From Patagioenas fasciata (taxonomy: Eukaryota; Chordata; Aves; Columbiformes; Columbidae), in contig NC_092526.1 in the NCBI RefSeq assembly GCF_037038585.1, forward strand, positions 36,035,501-36,099,500: DNA of 64,000 bases. The letters run 5' to 3'. This document shows positions 26,801 to 38,965 of the stretch, in pieces; position 1 is the first letter of the stretch; every line of letters starts with the position of its first letter. A program made the position numbers and the translations under genes. Below the pieces are notes generated by a model. The model searched no databases, was not told the origin of the DNA, and worked only from the letters and a program-made list of their open reading frames with translations.

Positions 26801-27799
26801 GGGTTGCAGGACTTAGTGCAGCTTTCCCTGAGGTTCCTGGTACCAGCTGATGCCACCCTGGCTGAATCAGAAAAAGATCCTTTGCTAGCGACAGTGGCAG
26901 CCAGCACTCCCACCGCAAGGATGGGTATCAAGACTCAATCCTTCCAGTTGCTCCTGGAAGATTTTCCTTGCACCCAGCCCAACCCCCCAAATCCACATAC
27001 CATTGCTGGGAAGATCTTGGCTCCCCTTCTCTGCATGGAGCTGCAGCCAGCGATTCAATACAGGTGCTAGGCTCAGGTGTAAGGGCACCTGCAGCTCCAG
27101 CCCATGCCCCAACCTTTCTAGATGGCACCATCAGGTGTGGCCCAAGGTCACGGACTGGTTTGGTCCTTCCCTTTGATGCAATAAATGGGTTTACAGCAGT
27201 AGCGGGGTTCATTATCAAAAACAGCACTGAGGAGGTGTGAAAACATGCGGAGGTATGAATACACAGAGTCAGTCAGGTTAAAACTTGGGCTTGGAAAGAT
27301 CAACCCTTCTTCCCAGTGCCATTTTGTATCAAGGGTTTGATCTTTTGCTTGAGGTCTAATGGCTTCTGAGATCCTAAGACATGCCCAGATATTTAAATAA
27401 AAGTACAGCCAGTGAGAGGGACAGAGGCAGAGGGGAGAACAAAGGGAAAGCTTTAGAGAAGGGGCTTGGCCCAGAAATAGCTAGTGCAATAAAATGTTAC
27501 CTGCAAAATATCATATGCCAATAAAAGCCCCCCAAATACCTCCAGGTATTGCAGTTTCCCTATTAATACTTACGGCACGTTAACACCTCCCTTGGGTGCC
27601 AGCACAGCAGCCTCTGGGTACCCGAGAGCGCAGTCTGGATGGGCTGAGAGATGCTGCTGGCCAGTGCTTTCCCTGCTGGGTCGAGCTGTCCCGCAGCAAG
27701 CACTGTCCTGCGGTCCCAAGCCGAGGATCTTCCAGCTGCATCACCTTGGCGAAGCAAGTGCGCGGGGAGGTCGTGTCAACCAGCTCTGAATCACTGCAG
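20873..27799. other. Intergenic stretch, no gene seen
   Basis: GC-moderate sequence with many overlapping open frames of 60-140 codons on both strands, as expected by chance. Low-complexity patches include A-rich text at about 23667-23690 and 24810-24860. No exon or transposon is recognised. Confidence 0.7.
26510..26523. repeat. A14 homopolymer
   Basis: Fourteen consecutive A bases after GAACTGATT. No transposon body is recognisable upstream. Confidence 0.9.
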
Positions 27800-28060
27800 G
27801 TTGCCTTTTGTTTTTTCAAAAAGCCGGTCAGATAAACGTTTTGAGAAGACACATTAAAGCCGTGGCTGCTTTCTCCAGGGAACTATCAGGATGATTTTAT
27901 TTGGCCAGAGCACGGTAAGAGGGTCAGGCTGTCAGCTTCTATTAAGATTTGGATGTGCGTCACTGAACGGAAAGCGCTTGGCTATATTGCTTCTCATTAA
28001 ATTGCTTTATGATAAATCTAATCATTAACTTACTACGCTTGGCCGATTCGAAGGTTACGA
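27800..28060. promoter_or_regulatory. Candidate conserved non-coding element
   Basis: This tract differs clearly from the GC-rich, repeat-like text around it. It contains TCTCATTAAATTGCTTTATG, ATAAATCTAATCATTAAC and GATGATTTTATTTGGCC. It also holds several isolated CpGs (GATAAACG, GCGTCAC, GAACGG, AAGCGC, TACGC, GGCCGA, TTCGAA, TTACGAGG) that would usually decay in methylated bird DNA outside CpG islands. No reading frame or transposon is recognisable. It is the best enhancer-like candidate in the window, but only by inference. Confidence 0.3.
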
Positions 28061-31000
28061 GGCTGGTTCCTTGTAAGGCTGCCCCAGCCAGCTGCAAACC
28101 AAATGCCTTCCTCGGGAAGGGCAGCTTCACCATGGCTGTGCTTCCCCCTTTTTTCAAGCCAGATCAAGCAGATCACTCTTAACCACAGATCAAGCTCCCT
28201 GTGACCCCTCCTATACCAAATCCAGGTATCGAAACCCCACTGCAGCTGGGACCCACAGCTCTAAACTGGGCTGCTGGGGGCCCAGGCTGGGACTGACCCA
28301 TCCCAGCATCCCAGGCAAGATGAGCACTTGCTGCTGCGCGGAAAAAGAGGAGGCAAGATCAGAGCGCCACAATCGGATCTGGGCCGGTGGCTTCCTCTCT
28401 GAGAATTTGGACCAAAGGTCTGTCTCTTGTGCAGAACAGGGACTCGCATACCCCACCTTCATCTACAGCAACAGCAGCTCTTAAAACTCCTCTGAACACC
28501 CCCTTGGTGTGCATATGAATGGACAGAGAGGTCCAGAGCAGCCACAAACACAATTCCTCCATCCTCCTCTTGGCACCCAAGAGGACAGCCAGCCTTCCCC
28601 AAGGCCATGGGAGCACACTGCAAACCTCTGATCAGAGACAAGTGTGGCTCAGTTCCCCCAGGGACGGGCACGGGACCATGCCAGAGCCACATGGCAAATG
28701 TAGGGGACCCATATTCACAGCTCCCCAGCCCTCAGGTCCCATGGTGGGGGGAGAGGGATACAATGCACTCCCAGATAACCCTCCAGAGCTGAGAGGCTTG
28801 CCCTCCATCTCTTTTGAGCACATGTTTTTTGGCTAAATGGGGGCCAGCCCTGCCTCTGCAGTTCCTCTGGATGCTGAGCTTAATCCACTCTGGCCAGTTC
28901 CAAGCGTGTCTGCCTTGCATCCCATCGGCTTAGCATGAGCACTTCCCATCTTCATTTGTTTTTATGATCTCATGAATTTATCAAAGACAATTAAGCCGCT
29001 CCTAGTTGAGGCATCCCAGATCAGCTGCTGGAGTCCTCCTGCTCTTCCAGAGCAGCTTCTCCAAGATGGGGAGAACTCCTCTACACAGGGCTCAGCCCCA
29101 CGAGCCCAGGCAGACCCTCTGCCTGGAAATCTGGCAGCAGCTCGGCTGCAAACCATCGTGTGTCACAGGAGCCTGGGCCACACTTTCGCAGCCTGGGCTG
29201 CACAGGACCCCAGGCTGTACCATCGCCATGGTCCCTGCTGGCAAGAGATAAAAAGATCCAAATGCAAAGTAAATGCAAACAAGGGCTAAGTGGATTCTGC
29301 AAGGTATTTAGGGACCTGCAGCAGGAGAGATCCTGCTGGGAAACGCAGAGCTGTATTTTGAGCCATTCATTATCCCATCTTCAAAGGGCATCAGTGGCTC
29401 CTGCACACGACCAGATCATCAGGACTTTGCTGAGCCAGCCAGCCACCTTCTAACACACACAGCTGCTAGATAAGGCAGCTTAGCTGAATTTTCTCTCCCA
29501 GCAAGCCAGGATGAAGTTTCATAGCCCTAGAATAACTTGCACACAGCAACTCAGGAAGACCTGGGGACAGCAGCACCTGAAGCCTGAAAGGTGGTCACAG
29601 GGGCCCAGAGGTGACACAGAGCATGGGACACGCACCCCACTGGCTGTGGCAGACCGAGGAGCGAGTCCCTCCAACCCATGAGCCCAACCAGGGGGCACGT
29701 CAGGATATGTCTGAGCAGAGAAGACACCCAGGGCAGAACCAAAGGCTCTTGTTGGATGCTGCAGTAGTTTCCCATGCCTTGGGCTCTCCCTTTTAGGGGT
29801 TAATTACAGCCACAGCTAACAACCTCTGTCTTTGTTTACACTGGAGGCCAGGCACCCACACTAGCACACCCAGCTTCAGTGGGAAGCTGGTGGGCTGTTT
29901 CGGGCCATGCTATCACATCTACAACCACACAGAGAGCTGCAGCCACAGACACAAGGAGCAGCCTCCCTGCTCCGGCTGGGCTGTTCCCCTCCCAGACAAA
30001 AGAGCTGGTAATACAGTTCAAAGTTCTCCCCGGTACAAAAACCGTCTTTAAAGGTAATTTGTTTCAGCTCGAAAGCAGCTCAAGTTAATTACACAGCAAT
30101 GAAATATCACACTTTAATAACACTTAACTCCCCGTGGCTGGGCTGCCCTGAAATGCTGCTCTGTTGATCCAGACCCAAGTGCTTTCTGATCTCCAGATAA
30201 AGTGCTAGTTAAACAAGGGAGAAGCAGGTAGTGGGATGCAAAACCCACTGGAGCCCAGAAGAAGGGGTGACAGAGCACTGGGTTGAATCTGGGAGCACCT
30301 GCCATGCACAGCCTGTGAGCTGGGTGGTGGCTGGGCTGTTCAGCACATCCCCAACCTGTGTCGGGTCTGCCAGTCCCTTGTGTTTTCCCTGGGGGGACAC
30401 AGGCAGCCTCCACCTCCATGCTTTGATCCCAGCTCCCGTTTGAAATTCAAACATCTCCTTGCCACCAATGCGCAGGGCACTCACAGGTGATGTTCTACGT
30501 TGCCCATGAGTAACGCTGCTGTCTGGCCCAGTGGCTGTCCTGGGAAGTCCCCTGGCCGCGGTCCAGCGTGCCTGTCAGCGCTTGGCCAGATGAGCTGTTT
30601 ACTCACCCGTTGCTTGAGTAAGAACTTCAGTGCCCTGGCCAAGGGCACTGCAGGTGTCTCTCTCCATCCTCTGCAGGCCTGGGAAAGTTTGTTGAGGATG
30701 GAGAACAGAAACCTTCCCCTGCATGAAGCTAAGCAGAGTCTGTAAGGCAGGAAAGTGTCTGTGGGCTGGCAGCTGGATGAACAAGGGTTGCCCCACTGGC
30801 TGGTCATCCCAGAGAAGATGCTCTGTGCCTCTGATGCTACTTGGGTGCTTTCTCCTGTTACTGTGCTTGGAGACAACAAGGAATAAGGCAAGAGGGAACA
30901 CCAGGCTTGTGGACACAGAGGCCAAAGCACCTGTGAAGAGAACCTGTGCAGCCCACGCAAGGGACAAGGTCAGCCCAAGGATGACCACATCCACCAGGTG

Positions 31001-34000
31001 ACACAGGGCACCTCGAAGAGGATGGGAAATCCCAGGGTTGTTCTTTCTGTTGGTAGCCAAAGCCAAATTAAAAGCCTTTAGTCCAAGTGCCCTTCCTACA
31101 TGTTCAGAGCCTTGGCTGCCTCAGTCTACCCCACAGCAGCCTGCAGCCCTGCTCTGTACCTCAGTTTCCCCCATGCAGGCTGAAGCCTCATGCTGGCTGT
31201 CATCACCCTTCAACACTCCATCAAGGAACAGGCTGCATTGCCACCTAATGGGATGCGCTGGGAAAGCCCTGCGCACCCTACTGGAAACCAGCAAGACAGG
31301 TATGCTGGAGGCTTCGCAGGAGGTGGAGATGCTTACCCAACTCCACGACGTCAGTCGAGACTTCTGGTCACGACGTCCCCAGCGCTGTAATATAAAACTG
31401 TGCAGGGGGCACAAATCAAAGAGAAGGATGGGGAGGATGCAAGCAGGTTTGTGTACTCAGAATTGTGCCAGGAAACTCCAGCATGAGGGAACTGCTTGTG
31501 ACCCAGCAGTATCACAGCCCAGATCTGAGCACACAGGGAAAAGGTTTATTTGGTATCAAAGTAATTTTCCCTTTACTGCCTCCACGGCTTGTAAAAGCTC
31601 CTGCCAGCAGAGCATGCTTAATATTAAACTCTTTGAGGGAGCGGATACGTTGTCCAGTTAAACATGCCTCCTTGCCAAAATGCTGCATGCAGATAGGCAC
31701 CAAGGGGAAAAACAGAGCCTCAGGGACTCCAACAATGACTGTTGAGTCCATGGGGTAGCTATCAGCATGGCTGGGAGGAGAATGAGGGGCAGTTGTGCCA
31801 CAAAGGCACGGGACCAGTCAGGCAGACTGATGCTGTACATCTGCTGCAGTCCCAGATTTGCCACATGGCTCCAGGGAAGTCACTTCATCCACCTCTGTCT
31901 CCCCATGACCAAGAAAACCAGTCCCACAGAAGGCTGGGAAGCAGCCCTCCCACTGAGCTCCTCGCTGGCAGATGCAGCAAGCCAGCTGTGTCTCAAAGCA
32001 AAGAGCTGCCAAAACACTTTCTGGGAACAGCCCGCACCACCTGCCTTCAACAGCCTTACCGCATGAAAGGCCTTGTGAGAGGGAGCTTGCCGGATCAGAG
32101 CCTGTCCCCCCTGCCTGCCACTAGAGACCTACCCTGGAAATGGCAGCACTGTGCTTCACTCCACCTCACCAGCCCAAAGGGAACAAGAAGGTTACGTCGG
32201 AGCAGCCCCAAGACTCATCGACCTGCCTTTGGTTTGCACAGGAAAAACACAGGGCGATCCACGGAGTGGTGGCAGGGTCTGAAGCCACTGACAGGATTTG
32301 GGAGCTGCTCTTCTCAGAGATGACAGTGGTACATGCAGGTCAGCAGAGATATGTCAGACATACCAGCACATGTAAGGAAACGGTACCTACAACACCAAAA
32401 CCCTCACCTCCTACCCCACTGCTCTTCGCCACTTCGAGAGCAACAGGGCACCCAACATAGCAATGACCTTTCACGGTCCTTCACAGGGAGCTGTTGCAAG
32501 CAGCAAGGATCCCATGTCTTGAATTAATACACTGGACAAAGTCACCTGAAAGCAATGCCTGAGCTGAATGCCCAGTCAGAAGGGTCTGCTCCTCCCCTTA
32601 GTCCTGCATGGGGACTGGTGGTTGGTCTGTATTACTCACAACCTGGTTCAACTCAGACCACCATCAGGAAGCAGCAATAAGAGCATCAGCTTTGATGCCT
32701 CGCTCCAGTTTGGTCCCTCACATCCCTTCTGGCAAACTGCAGTATCTCTTTCTCACTTGGGCTCAGAGCGAGCACCCGAGGGAGAAGTCAGCAAGGATTT
32801 GAGAGACCTTCCAGAGACTGTGGTGGCTTCGGCTTCTCATTCTCATTGTAGGTACAGCCCCTACCCACACCAGCCTGACTTCCAGGACCATCTCAGCTGG
32901 CAAGACAAGCCTGGCTCACCCACCTCACCTCGCAGAGAGCACCACACAGCAGAGGGAACAGCAAAGCAAATTGGGGCTGGAGCAAAGATTAAAGCTGTGC
33001 CATGGTTTTGGCTGTGGTCTGCCACGCACAAAATGGGCCAGAAGTTCAAAACCCACTAAACCCTGTACCTCATTTCCAACCCAATCCTGCTGTGGATAGG
33101 CTGTAGGCAGCTCTTTCAGAACAGAAGATCAAAACCATATCTACGTATCAATGTTAATACTCAAAAGAAAACAGACCAGCTGAATGGCTGCTGCCTTAAG
33201 CATTGCAACCAGTACTTTATTCTGGGAATAGGAAACAGCTTATGCAGCAGCCAGGGCTTCTAGGAAAGCAAAGCCAGGACAGACTCACTCCACACTCCTG
33301 TGTCAGCCACTGAGGACAACAGGAGCTTGACTTTTATCTACATCCAACAAAGATAAAAGCAGCAATGGATTATGTCAAGTTCCTTCTTCCTTCAGAGGTT
33401 CAGGTCTCTCCCATAAGCAGGCAGAAACCAGAACCCCAAAACAGAAAATGCAATCTGTCATAACGGCAAATCCCACTCTGCTCAGTAGTGACTCCCATCA
33501 GTTTCTGAACACCATCACCTCCTCTGAGGTGACAAAAATCAACCTTGTCTCCCAAAACACCCAGAGACAATGGCAGGCACCAGAAAACGGGCACAGCCTG
33601 GGGATGTACATGAGCCATGCCAGGCCTGGACAGGCCATGCCTACTTTATCTTAGCACTGTTTTGATCAATCTTTTGCATGCATCAACTCCATTTTCACAA
33701 CAGAAACTCCACATCGAATTCTGTATGTAAGAATCTGATTCCTAAAAAGGAAATAAGCTTCCAGCATCTGTTTGGACCAACCTTCTGATAAGCAAGAGGA
33801 GGAACCAGAAAGGAGCAAACCTGTTACATCAGTGGCTCAATAAATCACACATTCCATTTCTTGAAATACAAAGTGGCACTGCTGTGCTATTCTGGCATCA
33901 TAATGCAGCACAACCCTGTCTCCCCAAAGATTTGGTTCTCCACTTTCTGCCAGAACCCCACAAGCACTAAAAGGACACCTGTGGCAGCAATAAGGAACCC

Positions 34001-37000
34001 AGAGAAACCAAAACTCTTGCTCTGCTAGAACTTTGAGCACACAGCTGGGAGAAACATGCTCCCATTTGGCATGCGTGTGATCCCACACCCAGCCAGATCC
34101 ACCGGTGATCCTTCCCTGGCCACACACTCACGTTTCTCCATCTCACACCTGCATGCAGAGCCCTAGCTGAGGGCTGGGAACACTCTCCCATAGGCACAGC
34201 AGCCTGCACACAGCACGATCGTCTGGGATTGTGTCTCCAGGCCATGCTCCATGAACTGCTGATCCAGCAGCAGGTGGAGGAATGAGGTGTGGTGTCTGCT
34301 TTTCGCCAAGGGAACCACAGCGGCTGCCATGGATTTCAACGCACAGCTATCTTTGAAGACGAAGATAATTGAGATGAAGTTTTCTCAGGCACTTAAAATC
34401 TAGGTATCATTTGTACCTGTAGTTTTTGTTTGGGAGGATGGAGAACACCAGCAGGAATCAAACAGTCAGGAGTGGTCCCACCAGATAGAAACAGCTAGGC
34501 TGGGCTGCAGCACCTGCAGAGGAATGAATTACAGAGCACAGGCAGGCAATGTGCTTGTTTTGATCTTGCCGTGAATTTGTATTTGGCAAATAAAAGCTTA
34601 ATGCTAGGAACCAGTGCAGAACCTGCAAGTTCCATACCATCCTGCCACCCGCGATGCTCACAGGATGACACTGTCTGAGCAGCAGCTATGTAAAGAATGC
34701 TGCCCTCTCACCAGGGTTAAAAAGGTCAGAGCAAATCAAGTGCTTGTCACCAAGTGACTACAAGGGGAAGCAGTTTCCCTTTCTCAGAAAGCTCTCTAGC
34801 ATGAGCTACTTTCTCTAGCATGATAGATATTTCCAACCCACAATACCAAAAACAAAGAAAAGCTGTGTCCTGGGTGGCCAAGGCTTTGCTCACCACTACA
34901 GCAAGACTGAGACGTGGCATCTTCTCACTGGTGCTACAGAAAGACAAGCTGGGACTCAGAGCTGCACCTTTCTAGCAGGGAAACCTAGAGCATACTTCCC
35001 TTCAGCCCTGAGGAAAGCATCAGAGAACACAACTCTGAATGCTTATTTCATCTTTCAACTGGTGTTTTACAAAACACTCATTTTGCATATGAGCTAAGAA
35101 AGGTCATGGGAAGCAACACTGTCAGATGGGTTCAGTTTTGACTGACACAGATGGGAGTTCCCAGGGCCATGCACCTCCAAGGAGCCTGCCCAAGATCACA
35201 TGCAAGTTGACAGAAGGCCATGGACACAGAAAGCAAAGTCAATACTTGTCATTGATCTTTGGACCTCCTTTTCCTACAAGATCTCCTTGAAGGCTTTTGA
35301 GGTTTTCCATAAATGCTCAGCTTACACTAAACTTGAACAAGCACACTTCTGGAGAGCAGCCTGTCAGGTTACCGTGTGCCATCCCACCTCCCCTCTGCTC
35401 TGGTTCCTTCCATTAACTTTTGCACAAATGATTCATTTTGCCCAGTCTTTTGTAAACAGCATTTAAAGCCAGCTGGAATTTATTGTGCACCTAAATTACA
35501 CTTGCTCAGCAAGCTCTTCTACAGAAGGGATTAATTTCAATCTTTGCCTGTGGTGGGGGCACAGCAATGCACATCCTCTCCTCCACTGCAGCAGCAGAGG
35601 TTCTTTCCTTTCATAGAACTGAAGCAGCGTGGTTAATACCCAAACCTCACTGCTATTAAAACACAAAGGCTACACCTTGAAGGAGGAAGGGGAATAAGAA
35701 ACTCACAGGATCTCTTAATTGTAGCCCTAGGTCAAATGTCCCTGGTGAAGAGCACAAGGTGGGCAAGCACAGGTGAGAAGCCCACACCTCAAGCTTAAGT
35801 GCAAAGCATGAGGAGGCTCAGACATGTGGAGGGATCTTCAGCAGAGACACTGACCTTGTCACAGCCCAGTTTCAGCTGTCCCCCTGCTGACAAGGAAGCT
35901 ATTAATGGAAATATTGGGAAAGTACAAATATGCACCAGTCAACCACAGCAAAGGCCAGAGGAGGACAGCTAAGAGACCAAATTTGAAACGCGGTAACCCA
36001 AGTTTTTAGAGTGGAACAGGTGTTGGCATGAAATCACAGGTTCCTAAGGCTGACAGGTAAACTTCACAACCTCATCAGAAGCTGCAGCATGTCAAGCCTT
36101 CATTTTGGTGGCAGGACCCATTCCTACCTCCTCTTTTCACCCCTCTTGTGCAACCAGAAAGTGAACCCAAGGAGGCATTAGTCTCTGGACTACTGGACTG
36201 ACCAGCTGTAGCCATAGTGAAAACCAGTGGTCCTGCCCATATAACATGGTCAATGGCTGTAAGTGAAACGCCGCCATTCCCAGGGAATCTGCCTTTGTAA
36301 AGCAGGCAGAATCAAGCACAGAACATGACATGCAAGACAAACTTTCCCATGTGTTAACATAGGCAACTGGAGCTCAGGATAAGAGGACAGACTGGATCAC
36401 ACGCACACCTACATAAAAGCATGGAGAGGACTTGAGCCATTTTATCTTTTCCAATCTAATAAGGAACTGGAGACAGATTCATCCAACTGGCACAGCACAC
36501 CCTTCAAAAGCCAAAATCTTTACAGCTGCTTTGCTAGGAGATGTTTTTTTGAGGTGTTGGAGTGGGAAGCAGGGAAGAGAAAAACACAGCTAACGCTCCT
36601 TCCTACAGTAAGGGGAGGGAAAGTTATTTCCTTCACAGATTAAGTTTATAAACAGTTTCACTTTTAAAGCAGAGTTAAAGCCAGCATAAAAAAGTATACT
36701 CAACATGCATTTTGCCATACAAGCCAATGCTGCTACTCCTGACTAGAGTTAAACCCCTTTACATCCAAAGCTCAGCTCATCTCTCAGCCTGTGGCAGGAG
36801 CAGGCAGGGAGGGCTCTTTGGAATGCTCTGCACCCCCCCGTGCCCCACTATGGCAAAGTGACACACAACAGCTTCACCAGCACTACACACAGCACAAAAT
36901 GCCTTTCCAGGAGATCCACCATCAGGTTGTATACACATTGCCAAGTGAATTACAGCACCTGGAGAATACAGCTCTCCTGAGATGGAGGACACCTGTAAAA

Positions 37001-38119
37001 ACAGATCTGGACTACTCCAAAGAGAACCTAAAGCCACAGCAGATGTTCTTTTCATCTCTGTGCTCATTACTCACTGCTGTGAGATGGTTCTCTGGACAGG
37101 TAAAGAAAAGCTACCACTAATTGCTCAGGTTCTCACTGCACAGAAGACAGCAGTGCCAGTAGGTCCTCAGACACAAGAGCAGAGAGATAGATACACATTC
37201 ACAGGGGAGACATGGGATAAAGCAGCACACAGTTGAGGGCTGAGCTGCAACATGTGTAGGTTCAATATCTCAAAAGCCAGCCTCTGGAAGGTGAAAATAC
37301 ACAAGGATCTTGCAATGGTTAAAACAAACAAGTAAGCACTGCCTCACAGGATTGACACCAGCAGTGCTGCTGCATTTCACCCCAGCCCAACGCACGGTGC
37401 TGACCTGGCACCCCAGCACTTGCTCCTCACTCCGAAGCCAGCAGCTGCATTAGTGTGGGGCAGCCCAGCAGCACCAAAGCAGAGTCGGTCCTTTCATGAC
37501 TGGAGGTGAAACTCTATAAAGCCACAAAATGTGGATCAGTGAGAAGAGTGACATTTCTACCCCACTGCTCATTTGTTTCAGCATCTCACCAGGCCCCCAA
37601 GGCTCTTGTTGAAGGAGTCTGTTAATACTGGTTTTGATACAGGAAGGGGCACGGGTAAGACTTGGCTGCTTCATTCAAAGGCGCTGCCTGAACACTGGAA
37701 TGCCCGGCAGCACTTTTACCCAGCGATTGAAGCAGTTAGCCCCTCGCTGGAAATGCAGAATTACTGCAGACTAAATCTGGACAGCGTTCCTTGAACCAGT
37801 GCCAAGGTGCCTCAATTTCTGTGACTAACTCATACCAAACGAATCATTTCTTTAAAAAGAACTCCGACTTGGACTTTTTGAATATTTTTAAAAATACTTT
37901 TAAGCACAGATATTTTGCTGTTTAAATTGAGATTGAAGACTTAATTCCTTCTCTCAATGAACTTTATGTTTGCCTGCTTTGATGATGACATCCAGTAAAA
38001 GGCTTTCAGAACATGACGCAAGCACTTTGTTCAACATGTGCACTCTTCTAATGAAACTAATAAAACACCATCCATGACAGAGCAAGAAATTACCTTTGTG
38101 ACAGCCAGGAGAATACAGG
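28061..38119. other. Downstream flank of NDUFA10, no gene seen
   Basis: This stretch includes the CTCF-like site at 29685-29698. It also contains the two longest chance open frames of the window (31038-31661 and 31742-32323 plus), both in GC-richer sequence and without recognisable domains. Small repeats are CACGACGTC at 31344-31352 and 31369-31377, and CTCTAGCATGA near 34794 and 34812. The part nearest 38 kb may belong to a long NDUFA10 3' untranslated region if the ATTAAA at 38120 is not used. Confidence 0.6.
29685..29698 (+). promoter_or_regulatory. CTCF-core-like site
   Basis: CAACCAGGGGGCAC fits the CTCF core CCASYAGRKGGCRS at 13 of 14 positions by eye (CAA in place of CCA), in plus orientation. 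It lies in the intergenic part about 8.8 kb beyond the NDUFA10 stop codon. Confidence 0.33.
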
Positions 38120-38125
38120 TTTAAT
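38120..38125 (-). terminator. Possible ATTAAA poly(A) signal of NDUFA10
   Basis: On the minus strand ATTAAA occurs about 340 bases after the NDUFA10 stop codon. It is the second most common vertebrate polyadenylation hexamer. No AATAAA was seen on the minus strand between it and the stop. The next minus-strand AATAAA copies I noticed are near 35477 and 33216, which would imply a 3' untranslated region of 3 kb or more. The hexamer alone is weak evidence. Confidence 0.2.
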
Positions 38126-38464
38126 TTCTCTTGATTCAGCAAAGCAACAATAATCCCGTATAACAATATGCCACAGTCTTGGTGAAGAGAAAGTTCAGCA
38201 TTGATCTTAAGTCTGCCCCTGTAACACCTGATCACTTTGCTATCACACAAAGACAAAGTACCCTGAATTCATCAGAGAACAACAAACTAGAATAAAGTGA
38301 TTTCCTTCTAGGAGTCTATTCTCTTTATGTTGTAGCTTGAAGATGATATAATCAGCATTTCTTCATGCTACACAATTGATGCGGAGCAGGAACACTGAAC
38401 TCAGCCTGTGTGTCACTCAAGTCCTGTGGTCCATCACAGTTAGGGCTCCAAGGGGAGGCAGATT

Positions 38465-38533
38465 TCACTTCAGCCAGATCCACTTGTCACCAACGTCAGC
38501 ATTGTAGCCTTGCTTAAAGTTGCGACCAGGAAG
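38465..38533 (-). CDS. NDUFA10: NDUFA10 last coding exon with stop codon
   Basis: This segment encodes 22 residues, starting LPGRNFKQGYNADVGDKW and ending IWLK, followed by TGA at 38465-38467. The acceptor is CTTTCTGCTTTCTCCAG. The ending GYN-x-x-VGDKWIWLK is the hallmark C terminus of vertebrate NDUFA10, and the protein ends at the expected residue. It is too short to appear as an ordinary open reading frame and was found by searching for the conserved ending. The 3' untranslated region continues to lower coordinates. A minus-strand ATTAAA at 38120-38125 could be its poly(A) signal, but no canonical AATAAA was seen close by, so the 3' end is unresolved. Confidence 0.96.
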   Translation of the reverse strand, partial: LPGRNFKQGYNADVGDKWIWLK

Positions 38534-38940
38534 CTGGAGAAAGCAGAAAGTTCAGTCAGAAACATTTATCTTTTCTTTGTTTATGGAAATTTTTAGATTC
38601 TTTACAATATGCCCCGTGGTATCTGCAGAAGCGCAGTATGAAATATTTTCTTTACAACACAATGATTAGCACTTGTAGAAAAATCAGTCCCTCTGAAAAA
38701 TTTGAGCCGTGCAGCTGGAGGGAAAGGCCACAAAAACCACTATGCCATAGTACATATAAAAACTAGGCCAATATGTCAACAGTGCAAGAGCACATTCCAC
38801 CTGGATTCACCTAGTTCTTCTCCCCTACACACCCCTGTGTCCAGTTTAGTAAGACATGATCCCTTTAATCATAACATGCAGTACAGGAATTGAATCAGTC
38901 AGTAGAATCTCACGCTAAAATAGGCACACATTGTTAAATA

Positions 38941-38965
38941 CATGAAATATTTCATGCATGAAATA
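38941..38965. repeat. Two overlapping perfect palindromes
   Basis: CATGAAATATTTCATG (38941-38956) is a perfect 16-base palindrome. TATTTCATGCATGAAATA (38948-38965) is a perfect 18-base palindrome that overlaps it by nine bases. Together they amount to ATGAAAT-type arms repeated in alternating orientation. The site lies in the last NDUFA10 intron, about 410 bases from the last exon. Confidence 0.95.

Noticed and set aside
31409..31422. TGTGCAGGGGGCAC as a third CTCF-like site
   Set aside because: The first three core positions do not fit, so the match is clearly weaker than the two reported.
31038..31661. 207-codon open frame on the plus strand, the longest in the window
   Set aside because: No domain, repeat or family resemblance. 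It lies in GC-richer sequence, where stops are rarer, and a chance frame of this length is expected about once in a window of this size. It overlaps other unrelated frames.
31742..32323. 193-codon open frame on the plus strand next to the longest one
   Set aside because: A different frame from its neighbour, no recognisable motifs and no splice sites that would join the two. Treated as chance.
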